This document shows, in pieces, positions 15,220 to 23,277 of a stretch of DNA of 43,690 nt. The position numbers and the translations under genes are program-made. This stretch comes from Comamonadaceae bacterium. Lineage in GTDB: Bacteria; Pseudomonadota; Gammaproteobacteria; Burkholderiales; Burkholderiaceae_C. Position 1 is the first letter of the stretch, and every line of letters begins with the position of its first letter. The stretch lies in NCBI GenBank assembly GCA_947452785.1, contig CANGDZ010000026.1, positions 1 through 43,690 of the forward strand. Direction: 5' to 3'. A model generated the notes under the pieces. The model searched no databases. It saw only the letters and a program-made list of their open reading frames with translations, and was not told the DNA's origin.

Positions 15220-16251
15220 TTACTTGCCCGATTTCTTCGCAGGGGCAGCCGCAGCAATGCGCACTTTTTCAATTTCAGCTTGCAATTCCTTGACCAGATC
15301 TTGACCCACAGTCACGCCATACTTGGCCGTCACAGGGCGCATCTTGTCGCGCAGCTTGGCCATTTCGGCTTCAGACAACTGCGACACTTGCATGCCGTTT
15401 TTCTTCAAGTTGTCCAAAATACTGGCTTCGAGAGCTCGGGCTTTTTCACGCTGAAACTTGGCCGACTCGGTTACGGCATCGCCCACAATTTTCTTCTCGG
15501 CAGGCAACAGCTTGTCCCAGAATTTCTTGCTGATGATGACCGATTGGGGGTTGTACTGGTGACCCGTCAAAGCCAGGTACTTTTGCACTTCATACAACTT
15601 GGCGCTGTTGATGGTGGCCACGGGGTTTTCTTGGCCGTCCACGGCCTTTTGCTCCAAAGCAGCATACAACTCGGTGAAGGGCAAGGGTGTGGGGTTGGCA
15701 CCCAAGGCCTTAACCCAGTCTACGTTGATGGGGTTGGGAATGACGCGCAGCTTCAGACCTTCCAGATCTTCCACTTTGTTGATGGCTCGCTTGCTGTTGG
15801 TGATGTTACGAAAACCCAATTCGTAGTAGCCCAGTCCGACGATGCCTTTTTCTTCCAACTTGGCGTGCAGTTTTTTGCCGAAAGCGCCGTCCACAGCGGC
15901 GTCTGCTTCTTTGCCGGAAGCGAACATGAAAGGGAAATCGAAGATGGCGAATTCTTTGACCTGCGAAGCAAAGATGCCCGAGTTCATCGAGGCCATCTCC
16001 AAGGTGCCGCCCTGGATCGCCGACACGTTGGCCTGGTCGCTGCCCAAAGTGCCACCGGGGTACAGATTGACTTTGATCTTGCCGCTGGAGTTTTTCTCAA
16101 CGATCTCTTTGAATTTTTCCATGCCCAAAACGATGGGGTGACCCGCCGTGTTTTGATTGGCAAACTTGATGGTTTTTTCTTGTGCCGATGCCCAACCTAA
16201 AGTCGCCAAAGCAACGGTTGCGATCAAGGACTTGATGAATACACGTTTCAT
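15220..16251 (-). CDS. dctP: TRAP transporter substrate-binding protein (DctP family)
   Basis: 343 residues from the ATG at 16251, with GGAG nine bases upstream. A signal peptide (KSLIATVALATLGWASAQ) is followed by a DctP fold: IKFANQNTAGHPIVLGMEKF, the NLYPGGTLGSDQA block, and GLKLRVIPNPINVDWVKALGA with the conserved Arg that salt-bridges substrate carboxylates. TRAP systems import organic acids with sodium. Linked genes for dehydroquinate metabolism suggest quinate, shikimate or a similar acid. The C-terminus has a lysine/alanine-rich tail. Confidence 0.92.
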   Translation of the reverse strand: MKRVFIKSLIATVALATLGWASAQEKTIKFANQNTAGHPIVLGMEKFKEIVEKNSSGKIKVNLYPGGTLGSDQANVSAIQGGTLEMASMNSGIFASQVKEFAIFDFPFMFASGKEADAAVDGAFGKKLHAKLEEKGIVGLGYYELGFRNITNSKRAINKVEDLEGLKLRVIPNPINVDWVKALGANPTPLPFTELYAALEQKAVDGQENPVATINSAKLYEVQKYLALTGHQYNPQSVIISKKFWDKLLPAEKKIVGDAVTESAKFQREKARALEASILDNLKKNGMQVSQLSEAEMAKLRDKMRPVTAKYGVTVGQDLVKELQAEIEKVRIAAAAPAKKSGK

Positions 16252-16344
16252 GAGTTGTCTCCAAAAATTAAGTAAATCGGACGTACGCTTTGCATCAAGT
16301 GGCAAGTGGTCTGGCGTACCCGGGTCAGACCCCCTCGCCCAAAA

Positions 16345-17622
16345 TCAATAGAACCAGCGCGCCGGCACCATCACCAAATCGGGGAATGCCACCATCAAGA
16401 ACATGATGAGGAACTGCGCAATCATGAAAGGCACCACGCCTTTTGTCACTTCGTCCATGCTGATTTTGCCAGCGCCAGCCACCGCATTGAGCACGGTGCC
16501 CACGGGCGGCGTGATCAGGCCGATCGCGTTGTTGATGATGAAGAGAACGCCAAAATAGACCGGGTCTATGCCTGCGGCCTTGACCACTGGCATGAGCACC
16601 GGGGTGAGCAGCAAAATCGTGGGCGTCATGTCCAGCGCCGTGCCCACCACCATGGTTAAAACCATGATGCACAACATGAGCAAACGCGGGCTGTCCAGCA
16701 CCGGGTTGAGCAGCTCGACAATTTGACCCGGCAAGTTGGCCACCGTGATCAACCAAGCCGACACCATGGCGGCAGCCACCAAAAACATCACCACGGCGCT
16801 GGTTTTGGAAGCGGCAATGAACAAGGGCACCAATTTCTTGAAGTTCAGCTCGCGGTAAATCACGGTCGACACAAACAGCGAGTACACCGCAGCAACCACC
16901 GCCGCCTCCGTGGGCGTAAAGATGCCAAATTTCAGGCCAAAAACAATGATGAAGGGCAACACCAAGGCCCAGGCCGCCAGGCGCAATGCCACCAAAACCT
17001 CTTTGAAGGTTTTGCGCGGTGGCGGCGTAATTTGCTCGCTGCGCACCAACCACCACCAGGTCACCACCAGCGCTGCTGCCAGCCACACGCCCGGAAAAAT
17101 ACCGGCCATGAACAACTTGGAGATCGACACACCACCGGCCACACCAAACACAACAAAGCCAATGCTCGGCGGAATAATGGGCGCAATGATGCCGCCCGCA
17201 GCGATCAAGCCGGCGGAGCGCGATTTGTCGTGGCCTGCAGCCACCATCATGGGCAAGAGCAAGGCGGTCAACGCGGCAGCGTCGGCCACGGCCGAGCCAG
17301 ACAAGGACGCCATGATGACGGCGGCCACAATGGTCACATAACCCAGGCCGCCCTTGACGTGCCCCACCAGCGCCATGGCGAAATGCACGATGCGGCGCGA
17401 CAAGCCGCCCGCGTTCATGATCTCACCTGCCAACATGAAAAAAGGCACGGCCAGCAACGAGAAACTGTTGGCACCTTCGAGCAGGTTTTGCGCCAAAATT
17501 TGCGCGTCAAAGTTGCCCATGTGCACCATCAAGGCCACACCGCAGAGCAACAACGAAAAGGCAATGGGCACGCCCAAAGCCATGGCAGCCATCAAAGAGC
17601 CGAGGAAAACGATAACGGTCAT
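16345..17622 (-). CDS. dctM: TRAP transporter large membrane subunit (DctM family)
   Basis: A 425-residue, very hydrophobic protein with about 12 membrane segments. Family motifs include LLAVPFFMLAGEIMNAGG, the GSAVADAAALTALLLPMM segment, GGIIAPIIPPSIGFVVFG, and a C-terminal NNAIGLITPPVGTVLNAV. It forms the sodium-driven channel of the TRAP importer. It begins 14 bases after dctQ and is followed by dctP after ~90 bases, a standard dctQMP order. Confidence 0.93.
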   Translation of the reverse strand: MTVIVFLGSLMAAMALGVPIAFSLLLCGVALMVHMGNFDAQILAQNLLEGANSFSLLAVPFFMLAGEIMNAGGLSRRIVHFAMALVGHVKGGLGYVTIVAAVIMASLSGSAVADAAALTALLLPMMVAAGHDKSRSAGLIAAGGIIAPIIPPSIGFVVFGVAGGVSISKLFMAGIFPGVWLAAALVVTWWWLVRSEQITPPPRKTFKEVLVALRLAAWALVLPFIIVFGLKFGIFTPTEAAVVAAVYSLFVSTVIYRELNFKKLVPLFIAASKTSAVVMFLVAAAMVSAWLITVANLPGQIVELLNPVLDSPRLLMLCIMVLTMVVGTALDMTPTILLLTPVLMPVVKAAGIDPVYFGVLFIINNAIGLITPPVGTVLNAVAGAGKISMDEVTKGVVPFMIAQFLIMFLMVAFPDLVMVPARWFY

Positions 17623-17636
17623 GTTGAACCTCGCGA

Positions 17637-18185
17637 TCAGTGTTTGGAAGGAGATGCGTCGGTTTCGCCATGGGGCGACTCTTCCGACTCTTGAATCAAC
17701 AGCAAATGTTCATCGTCAATCTGGCCGGTGACCAGGCGGAACAAGTCCATCAGCAAAATAGGAAAGCCCAGTAACGAGAACGCCATGGCACTGGCGAAAA
17801 ACCACCCCATGGAAACTTCCATCACCGGACTGACCGAGTCCACGTTGACCTTGAATTGCTCGTAAGCGCCACTGAACAACAGCCATAGGCAGTACAACAT
17901 CAACAACAGCGACAAGCCCATGCAAATTCTTTTGCCAGTAGGGCCAAGCTTGCCCACCAGCATGTCGGTGCCCAAGTGCGCGTTCTCGCGCAAAGCCACC
18001 ACGGCGCCCAAGAAGGTCAGCCAAACGAACAACCAGCGCGATAGCTCTTCAGAAACGGTAAAGCCTGAATTGAAGCCGTAGCGCATCACCACGTTGCCAA
18101 ACACCAGTGCCACCATCACCGCCATTGCGGCGGCGATCAAGTAGCCGATGACGCGGCAATACCCAGCTATGAATTTTTGAATCAC
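17637..18185 (-). CDS. dctQ: TRAP transporter small membrane subunit (DctQ family)
   Basis: 182 residues with four predicted membrane helices (VIGYLIAAAMAVMVALVFGNV, LFVWLTFLGAVVAL, GLSLLLMLYCLWLLF, MGWFFASAMAFSLLGFPIL). The motif SRWLFVWLTFLGAVVALRE is diagnostic of DctQ. The start codon is GTG at 18185 with AGGAG at ideal spacing. It is the first gene of the quinate/shikimate operon and lies just behind a putative TetR operator at 18214-18233. Confidence 0.9.
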   Translation of the reverse strand: MIQKFIAGYCRVIGYLIAAAMAVMVALVFGNVVMRYGFNSGFTVSEELSRWLFVWLTFLGAVVALRENAHLGTDMLVGKLGPTGKRICMGLSLLLMLYCLWLLFSGAYEQFKVNVDSVSPVMEVSMGWFFASAMAFSLLGFPILLMDLFRLVTGQIDDEHLLLIQESEESPHGETDASPSKH

Positions 18186-18213
18186 TTGTTTCTCCTCAAT
18201 ATGGACTTGAACT

Positions 18214-18233
18214 AATGTACGAACTGGTTAGTT
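18214..18233. promoter_or_regulatory. Putative TetR operator in the dctQMP promoter
   Basis: AATGTACGAACTGGTTAGTT matches the site at the TetR gene start (18959-18978) at 17 of 20 positions. It lies 29 bases upstream of the dctQ start, where a bound repressor would block transcription. AACTAA (18210-18215) and TTAGTT (18228-18233) also form an overlapping 6-bp dyad. Confidence 0.6.
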
Positions 18234-18284
18234 TTTTCTTCTAAGTAGTTTCCCTAGTCAGCAAAATGACTGAGGCGCTATCTG

Positions 18285-18977
18285 TTATGCCGAAATTGAA
18301 TGACCCACAAAACGCTGAATCAACTCCACCACATGCTCGCGCTGCAGCGTCTTGGCCTTGCCCTTGCTGGCCTTGCTTTGAAAAATCACGCCAAAAGTGT
18401 GCCGGTTCGAGACGTTGAAAAAAGTGAAGGCAGAAATGGCCGAATGAATGTCCACCGGATCGAGACCGGGCCTGAAGACCTTTTGCTTCACACCCCGCTC
18501 GTACACGGCGCGCACCGACTGGATGGCGTTGCTGTTGAGCGTCTGGATGTTCTTACTCTGGCGCAAATAGTCGCCGCGCTGGATGTTCTCGTTCATGACC
18601 AGTCGAATGAAATCTTCATTGTCCCGGTGGTGGTCGTAGGTGAACTCCACCAACTTGCGTAACGCATCCATTGGTGCCAGATCGTCCAGGTGCAAGTCCG
18701 CTTCGATAGCCCGCATGCGCCGGTAAGCCTCTTCAAGCACTGCCAGATACAGGCCATCCTTGCTGCCGAAGTAGTAATAAATCATGCGCTTACTGGTGCG
18801 CGTGGCCGCCGCAATCTCATCGATGCGTGCGCCCGTCAAGCCTTTGTCCGCGAACTCGTGCGTGGCTACGGCCAAGATCTCGGCCATGGTGCGCGCCGGA
18901 TCGTTGGTGCGCCCTGCTTCTTTGACCACCGGGGGGTCAGCAAGTTTGGATTTTTTGGAATGTACCAACTGGTTCAT
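18285..18977 (-). CDS. TetR-family regulator, probable repressor of the quinate/shikimate operon
   Basis: A 230-residue TetR protein. A basic N-terminal tail precedes the helix-turn-helix: TMAEILAVATHEFADKGLTG, then ARIDEIAAATRTSKRMIYYY and FGSKDGLYLAVLEEAYRRM. The C-terminal helical ligand domain follows. The ATG at 18977 is chosen; an upstream in-frame ATG at 19040 would run through two palindromes and lacks a ribosome site. It is transcribed towards the TRAP operon, 99 bases from dctQ. A near-identical 20-bp site lies at its own start and in the dctQ promoter, suggesting autorepression and control of the operon. The ligand is probably a pathway intermediate (inference). Confidence 0.88.
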   Translation of the reverse strand: MNQLVHSKKSKLADPPVVKEAGRTNDPARTMAEILAVATHEFADKGLTGARIDEIAAATRTSKRMIYYYFGSKDGLYLAVLEEAYRRMRAIEADLHLDDLAPMDALRKLVEFTYDHHRDNEDFIRLVMNENIQRGDYLRQSKNIQTLNSNAIQSVRAVYERGVKQKVFRPGLDPVDIHSAISAFTFFNVSNRHTFGVIFQSKASKGKAKTLQREHVVELIQRFVGHSISA

Positions 18978-18978
18978 T
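18959..18978. promoter_or_regulatory. Putative autoregulatory TetR operator over the tetR start codon
   Basis: AATGTACCAACTGGTTCATT is symmetric at 16 of 20 positions (AATG-n-ACCA-nn-TGGT-n-CATT) and covers the TetR start codon (complement at 18975-18977). It matches the site in front of dctQ at 17 of 20 positions. Because it also encodes the first residues of the protein, part of the symmetry could be coincidental. Confidence 0.55.
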
Positions 18979-18988
18979 TCGCGAGTAT

Positions 18989-19010
18989 AGACGGCGTTGC
19001 AATGCCGTCT
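18989..19010. promoter_or_regulatory. 22-bp palindrome in the tetR / dehydrogenase divergent spacer
   Basis: AGACGGC-g-TTGCAA-t-GCCGTCT is symmetric at 20 of 22 positions. It lies upstream of both the TetR gene and the divergent gene at 19087. It abuts a second, unrelated palindrome at 19011. Either a regulator binding site or an RNA hairpin is possible. Confidence 0.5.
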
Positions 19011-19030
19011 TATCAGGGCTTGCCCTGATA
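19011..19030. promoter_or_regulatory. 20-bp palindrome in the same divergent spacer
   Basis: TATCAGGGC-TT-GCCCTGATA has perfect 9-bp arms around TT and follows the previous palindrome without a gap. It lies 57 bases upstream of the start codon at 19087. There is no T-run, so it is not a classical terminator. Confidence 0.5.
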
Positions 19031-19086
19031 GGTTTAGCACATTGGTTATATTGGCCGCAGAGAAGTTTCAATTTTCGAAAGCACCT

Positions 19087-19968
19087 ATGAAAACAATCGG
19101 CATGATCGGCATCGGCATGATGGGCCACGGCATCGCAAGCAATTTGCTCAAGCACGGGCATAGCCTGTCGGTGCTCGAACACCCCGGCAACCAGCCACTG
19201 GACGCCTTGCTGGCCGCGGGCGCACGCACCTGCACCACGCCGCAAGCCTTGGCACAGCAATCTGATGTGATCATCCTGTGCGTCACCGGCACGCCTCAGG
19301 TCGAGGCCGTGCTCTTGGGCGACGACGGGGTGCTGAAAGGCCTGCGCCCCGGCACCATAGTCATCGACTGCTCTACGGCGGTGCCCACCTCCACCGAAAA
19401 AGTCGCGGCGCTGGTGATCGCGCAAGGCGGGCAGTTTCTGGACTCGCCCATGACACGCACGCCTAAAGAGGCCGCCGAGGGGCGCCTGAATTTACTGGTC
19501 GGCGGTGATGCGGCTTTATTTGAAAGCTGCAAACCCATCTTGTCGTGCTTTGCCGAAAACATCGTGAACACCGGCCCGATCGGTTCGGGCCACCGCATGA
19601 AGCTCTTGCACAATTACGTGTCGCTGGGCACCGTGACCTTGCTGGCCGAGGCTGCGGCTTGTGCGCAACTGGCTGGCGTGAACGCACAAACCTTTGTCGA
19701 TGTGCTGGCTATGGGCGGCGGCTGGGGGGCAGCGCTGGAGCGCCTCAAGCCCACGCTGGCCAATGGAGACACCTCGGGCCTGCGCTTTTCCATGGTCAAT
19801 GCGCTGAAAGACCTGAGTTATTACAACCAGATGGCCATCGACACCCACGCGGACCATACGGTGGCCCAGGCTGTGAAAAACACGCTGGAGGCGGCATGCC
19901 AAGAAGGCGATCCGCAAGCCTTGGTGCCCGAGCTGATCAGCTTGCTGGTCAAGCGCCAAGCGGCCTGA
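19087..19968 (+). CDS. 3-hydroxyisobutyrate dehydrogenase family oxidoreductase
   Basis: A 293-residue beta-hydroxyacid dehydrogenase. An N-terminal Rossmann fold (MIGIGMMGHGIASNLLKHGH) is followed by the linker helix and C-terminal helical domain. The catalytic Lys lies in SGHRMKLLHNY. The family's substrate motif DxPVSGG is altered to DSPMTRTPKEAAEGRLNLL, placing it in a divergent subgroup with unknown substrate. It oxidises or reduces a small hydroxy acid with NAD(P). It runs in the same direction as the IclR gene seven bases downstream, and the two probably form an operon. Confidence 0.87.
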   Translation: MKTIGMIGIGMMGHGIASNLLKHGHSLSVLEHPGNQPLDALLAAGARTCTTPQALAQQSDVIILCVTGTPQVEAVLLGDDGVLKGLRPGTIVIDCSTAVPTSTEKVAALVIAQGGQFLDSPMTRTPKEAAEGRLNLLVGGDAALFESCKPILSCFAENIVNTGPIGSGHRMKLLHNYVSLGTVTLLAEAAACAQLAGVNAQTFVDVLAMGGGWGAALERLKPTLANGDTSGLRFSMVNALKDLSYYNQMAIDTHADHTVAQAVKNTLEAACQEGDPQALVPELISLLVKRQAA

Positions 19969-19974
19969 ACGCCC

Positions 19975-20748
19975 ATGACCGCTCCCCAAGACGCGCTCGA
20001 CCCTCGCGACTGGATTGCCGGTCTGGAAAAAGGCCTGCACATCATTGAAGCCTTTGACGCCGCGCACCCGCGCTTGACGGCCACCGAGACAGGTGCGCGC
20101 TGCGGCATGACGCGCACAGCCGCCAGGCGTTACCTCAAAACTTTGGTGCATTTGGGCTATGTCGGCACCGACGGCAAGCTGTATTGGTTGATGCCGCGCA
20201 TCTTGCGACTGGGCCACGCCTACCTGGAGTCGGCCCGCTTGCCGCGCCTGGTTCAGCCTTTTTTGCAACGCATCACCTCAGGCACCGAAGAAATTGCCTA
20301 CCTGGGTGTGTTGGACGGCGGCGACACGATTTTCATTGCCCGCAGCGGGCTGCAGCGCCACATGGCCAGCGGTTATATGCCGGGCACGCGCGTGCCCACC
20401 CAAGTGACGGCGGCGGGCATGGTCATGCTGGCCAACAGCGACGAGGCCTTTGTCGATGAATGGTTGCAGTCGCACGACCTGCGTGCCTTCACCTCGTTCA
20501 CGCTCTCCAGCAAATCGGAGTTGCACAAGACACTCATGGATTTCAAACGGCAAGGCTGGGCGCTGTCTGAGCAGCAACTGGAGTTGAATTTTCGCGGCAT
20601 CGCGGTGCCCTTGCTTGACCGACAAAACACGGTGCTCGGTGCGATCAGCATCACCATGCCGATCAACCGCGAAGAAACCGACCACGCCTTGAACCGCGTC
20701 TTGCCGGTGCTGCAAGAAGCGGCGCAAAGTCTGCGCCCGCTCTTGTAA
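19975..20748 (+). CDS. IclR-family regulator, PcaR/PobR-like
   Basis: A 257-residue IclR protein. The winged helix domain reads GLEKGLHIIEAFDAAHPRLT then TGARCGMTRTAARRYLKTLV. The effector domain contains GVLDGGDTIFIARSGLQRHM, PTQVTAAGMVMLA and GIAVPLLDRQNTVLGAISI. DWIAGLEKGL and RTAARRYL are typical of the PcaR/PcaU/PobR branch controlling protocatechuate or hydroxybenzoate genes. It converges with the livF gene only nine bases away, so the Liv operon, the adjacent dehydrogenase, or the aromatic genes are its possible targets. Confidence 0.88.
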   Translation: MTAPQDALDPRDWIAGLEKGLHIIEAFDAAHPRLTATETGARCGMTRTAARRYLKTLVHLGYVGTDGKLYWLMPRILRLGHAYLESARLPRLVQPFLQRITSGTEEIAYLGVLDGGDTIFIARSGLQRHMASGYMPGTRVPTQVTAAGMVMLANSDEAFVDEWLQSHDLRAFTSFTLSSKSELHKTLMDFKRQGWALSEQQLELNFRGIAVPLLDRQNTVLGAISITMPINREETDHALNRVLPVLQEAAQSLRPLL

Positions 20749-20757
20749 AACACCGGA

Positions 20758-21513
20758 TCAAGTGGCCGGGGTGGTCGCGGTGGTGTGCGCACCGCCCAAG
20801 AACAAACGTTCCATTTGTGGGTCAGCCAAAATCTCGGCCGCTGATTTGTACAGCACCATGCGGCCCGATTCCAAGGCGATCGCGTTGTCGGAGAACTTGA
20901 GTGCGCTTTTGACGTTTTGCTCCACCATCAGCACCGTGGTGCCCTGATCAGCCAGTTTGCGCAGCAAGCGAAATACATCCAATACGACCAAAGGCGACAA
21001 ACCGATCGAGGGCTCGTCGATCAACAGCACCTTGGGGCGCAGCAGCAAGGCGCGGCCAATCTCCAATTGCTTTTGCTCACCGCCGGACAGGGCGGAGGCA
21101 CGCGAATTCATGCGCTCTTTGACACGTGGAAAAAACTCCAACACTTCCGGAATGCGTTCATGCGTGGTCTTCATGCCCAGCGTGATGCCGCCCAGCTCCA
21201 GGTTTTCATAAACGCTGAGTTGGCCAAACAGATTACGCCCTTGCGGCACAAAAGCAATGCCATCGGCCAGCAAGGCTTTTTGTGTGGCGCCGGTAATGTC
21301 CTTGCCGTTGAGCAAGACCCTGCCCTGGCGCGGCTTGAGCAAGCCAAACAAGGTTTTCAGCACGGTGGACTTGCCCGCACCGTTGGGGCCGATCAACAAG
21401 GTGATCGAGCCCTTGGGCACTTTGAACGACAGGTTGTTCAGGATCATGAAATCCTTGTAGCCTGCGACCACGTCGTCAAATTCAATGCAGGTGTCTGTGG
21501 TGTGTGTGCTCAT
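20758..21513 (-). CDS. livF: ABC transporter ATPase, LivF type
   Basis: About 251 residues from the ATG at 21513. Walker A is GPNGAGKST, the signature is LSGGEQKQLEIGRALL, Walker B is KVLLIDEPSIGLSP, and the switch His is replaced by Gln in VLMVEQNV, normal for LivF. YENLELGG and FVPQGRNLF are typical of this subfamily. It energises branched-chain amino acid or aromatic/alicyclic acid import with LivG, LivH and LivM. It is last in the livKHMGF operon, one base after the livG stop. Confidence 0.93.
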   Translation of the reverse strand: MSTHTTDTCIEFDDVVAGYKDFMILNNLSFKVPKGSITLLIGPNGAGKSTVLKTLFGLLKPRQGRVLLNGKDITGATQKALLADGIAFVPQGRNLFGQLSVYENLELGGITLGMKTTHERIPEVLEFFPRVKERMNSRASALSGGEQKQLEIGRALLLRPKVLLIDEPSIGLSPLVVLDVFRLLRKLADQGTTVLMVEQNVKSALKFSDNAIALESGRMVLYKSAAEILADPQMERLFLGGAHTTATTPAT

Positions 21514-21514
21514 T

Positions 21515-22306
21515 TCAGTTCCCCAAATAGGCGTCAAGTACCTGCTTATTGGCGCGAATTTCTTCGGGTGTGCCAATCGCCAAAACCTGACCTTCCACCA
21601 TCACCATGATGCGGTGGCACAGGTCCATGACAAAGTCCATGTTGTGCTCAATCACCACAAAGCTGCTGGCTTTACCATCGGCTCTGCGGGTTTGGTTCAA
21701 CTCTTTGAGCAAGGTGCTGATACCCCCCACCAGCGACGGGTTCACGCCGGCGCAAGGCTCATCGAGCAACACCAAATCAGGCTCGCTCATGAAAGCCATG
21801 GCGATGTCCACCAGTTTTTGCTGACCGTAGCTCAACTCACCGGCTTTCTTGTCGGCCACATGGCGAATATGGAATTGGTCGATCATGGCATCGGCCTTGG
21901 CACCCAGACCGGAGTCGGTGGGCGCAAACATGCGGCTGAACATGCTGCCCCGGTGTTCTTGTGCGGCCACGATCAAGTTGTCTCGCACCGTCATCTTGCC
22001 AAACACTTGCAGCGTCTGGAAGGTGCGGCCCACGCCGCGCCGATTCAGTTCCAAGGGGCCGAGTTTCGTCACGTCTTCGCCGTTCAGCTCGATCTGGCCT
22101 TCGTCCGGCGTGATCTGACCCAACATGCTGTTGAACAAGGTGGTCTTGCCCGAGCCGTTGGGCCCGATCACGCCAAAGATTTCGCCAGGTCGCACTTCGA
22201 AGGACACACCGCCGACAGCTTGAATCGCGCCATAGGCCTTCTTCATGTTGCTGACTTTGAGGATCGGCGCATCGTCAGGCCGTTCAGGGTGATGAGAATG
22301 CGTCAT
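21515..22306 (-). CDS. livG: ABC transporter ATPase, LivG type
   Basis: 263 residues. Walker A GPNGSGKTTLFNSMLG, the Q-loop region RTFQTLQVFGKMTVRDN, signature LSYGQQKLVDIAMAF, Walker B DLVLLDEPCAGVNP, and the switch VVIEHNMDFVMDLC are all present, as in LivG. The start overlaps the livM stop (ATGA), so translation is coupled. Confidence 0.93.
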   Translation of the reverse strand: MTHSHHPERPDDAPILKVSNMKKAYGAIQAVGGVSFEVRPGEIFGVIGPNGSGKTTLFNSMLGQITPDEGQIELNGEDVTKLGPLELNRRGVGRTFQTLQVFGKMTVRDNLIVAAQEHRGSMFSRMFAPTDSGLGAKADAMIDQFHIRHVADKKAGELSYGQQKLVDIAMAFMSEPDLVLLDEPCAGVNPSLVGGISTLLKELNQTRRADGKASSFVVIEHNMDFVMDLCHRIMVMVEGQVLAIGTPEEIRANKQVLDAYLGN

Positions 22307-23277
22307 GCTTTGACTCCTGCTGCAGCGCGGGCCGCCGAGGCCTCACGTGATTGGCGACGGGCCTTGATGCGGTCGGGGATGCTGAGCAAGCCGTCCGGCA
22401 GCCAGATCATCAGCATCACCACAGCGGTGCCGAAAACAAACAAATACCAAGCTTGTGCAAAGCGCAGCCACTCGGGCAAAACCACACCCACAGCAGCGCC
22501 CAGCACGGGGCCGAGAAAATAACCAGGGCCGCCCACCACCACCATCAAATACATCATGATGGACGCACCCACGGTGAACAAGGCCGGGTCAATAAATTGC
22601 ACCTGCGAGGCGTACAAGCCACCCGCCACACCGGCATACACCGCGCCAATGGCAAAGCTCAGCAGCGTGTAGCTGCGGGTGTCAATGCCCAGACTCTCAG
22701 CGCGAATCGCGTTGTCACGCAAAGCCGTAAACGCCTTACCCCAAGGCGAGCGCAGCAAGCCCCACAGCAAAAGCGCCAACACGATCGTGAAGCCCAGTAC
22801 CAGGTAGTAGTAAGCCAGGTTGCCATCAAAGCTGATGCCGCCCAGCGCTGGCCTTGCGATGTTGTTGATGCCGAAGGTGCCGCCCGTCAGCCACTCTTCG
22901 TTGCGCATCACCAACCACAAAGCGGTGTTGAAACCCAAGGTGGCAAAGGCCAGGTAAATCGTTTGCACCCGCAGCGCCGGAAAACCCAAGGCGAGGCCCG
23001 TGACGAAACAGATCATGGCGGCCACCGGCAAGCCCAGCCAAAAGCTGAAACCCGCTTTGAGCATGATGGCCACCGTGTAAGCACCGATACCAAAGAAAGC
23101 GGCATGGCCCAAGGACTTTTGACCGGCGTAACCCACCGTGAGGTTCAGGCCCATGGTGGCGATGATGAACACCAACCAAGTGGTGAACATGTGGATGCCG
23201 TAGTTCTTTAAAAATCCGGGCACGATCACCAGCGCGGCCAGAACGACAAGCGCCACAAACAGATTGAGTTTTTTCAT
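22303..23277 (-). CDS. livM: ABC transporter permease, LivM type
   Basis: 324 residues from the ATG at 23277, which overlaps the livH stop. About eight to ten membrane helices are evident. The LivM hallmarks GLNLTVGYAGQKSLGHAAFFGIGAY and FTALRDNAIRAESLGIDTRSY are present, as is VVGGPGYFLGPVLGAAV near the C-terminus. It forms half of the membrane channel. The C-terminus ends in a basic, alanine-rich cytoplasmic tail. Confidence 0.92.
   Translation of the reverse strand: MKKLNLFVALVVLAALVIVPGFLKNYGIHMFTTWLVFIIATMGLNLTVGYAGQKSLGHAAFFGIGAYTVAIMLKAGFSFWLGLPVAAMICFVTGLALGFPALRVQTIYLAFATLGFNTALWLVMRNEEWLTGGTFGINNIARPALGGISFDGNLAYYYLVLGFTIVLALLLWGLLRSPWGKAFTALRDNAIRAESLGIDTRSYTLLSFAIGAVYAGVAGGLYASQVQFIDPALFTVGASIMMYLMVVVGGPGYFLGPVLGAAVGVVLPEWLRFAQAWYLFVFGTAVVMLMIWLPDGLLSIPDRIKARRQSREASAARAAAGVKA

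Noticed and set aside
18243..18256. GTTTCCCTAG near the dctQ promoter as a further copy of the GGTTTACCCT motif
   Set aside because: It lacks the central TTTACC step and any dyad symmetry.
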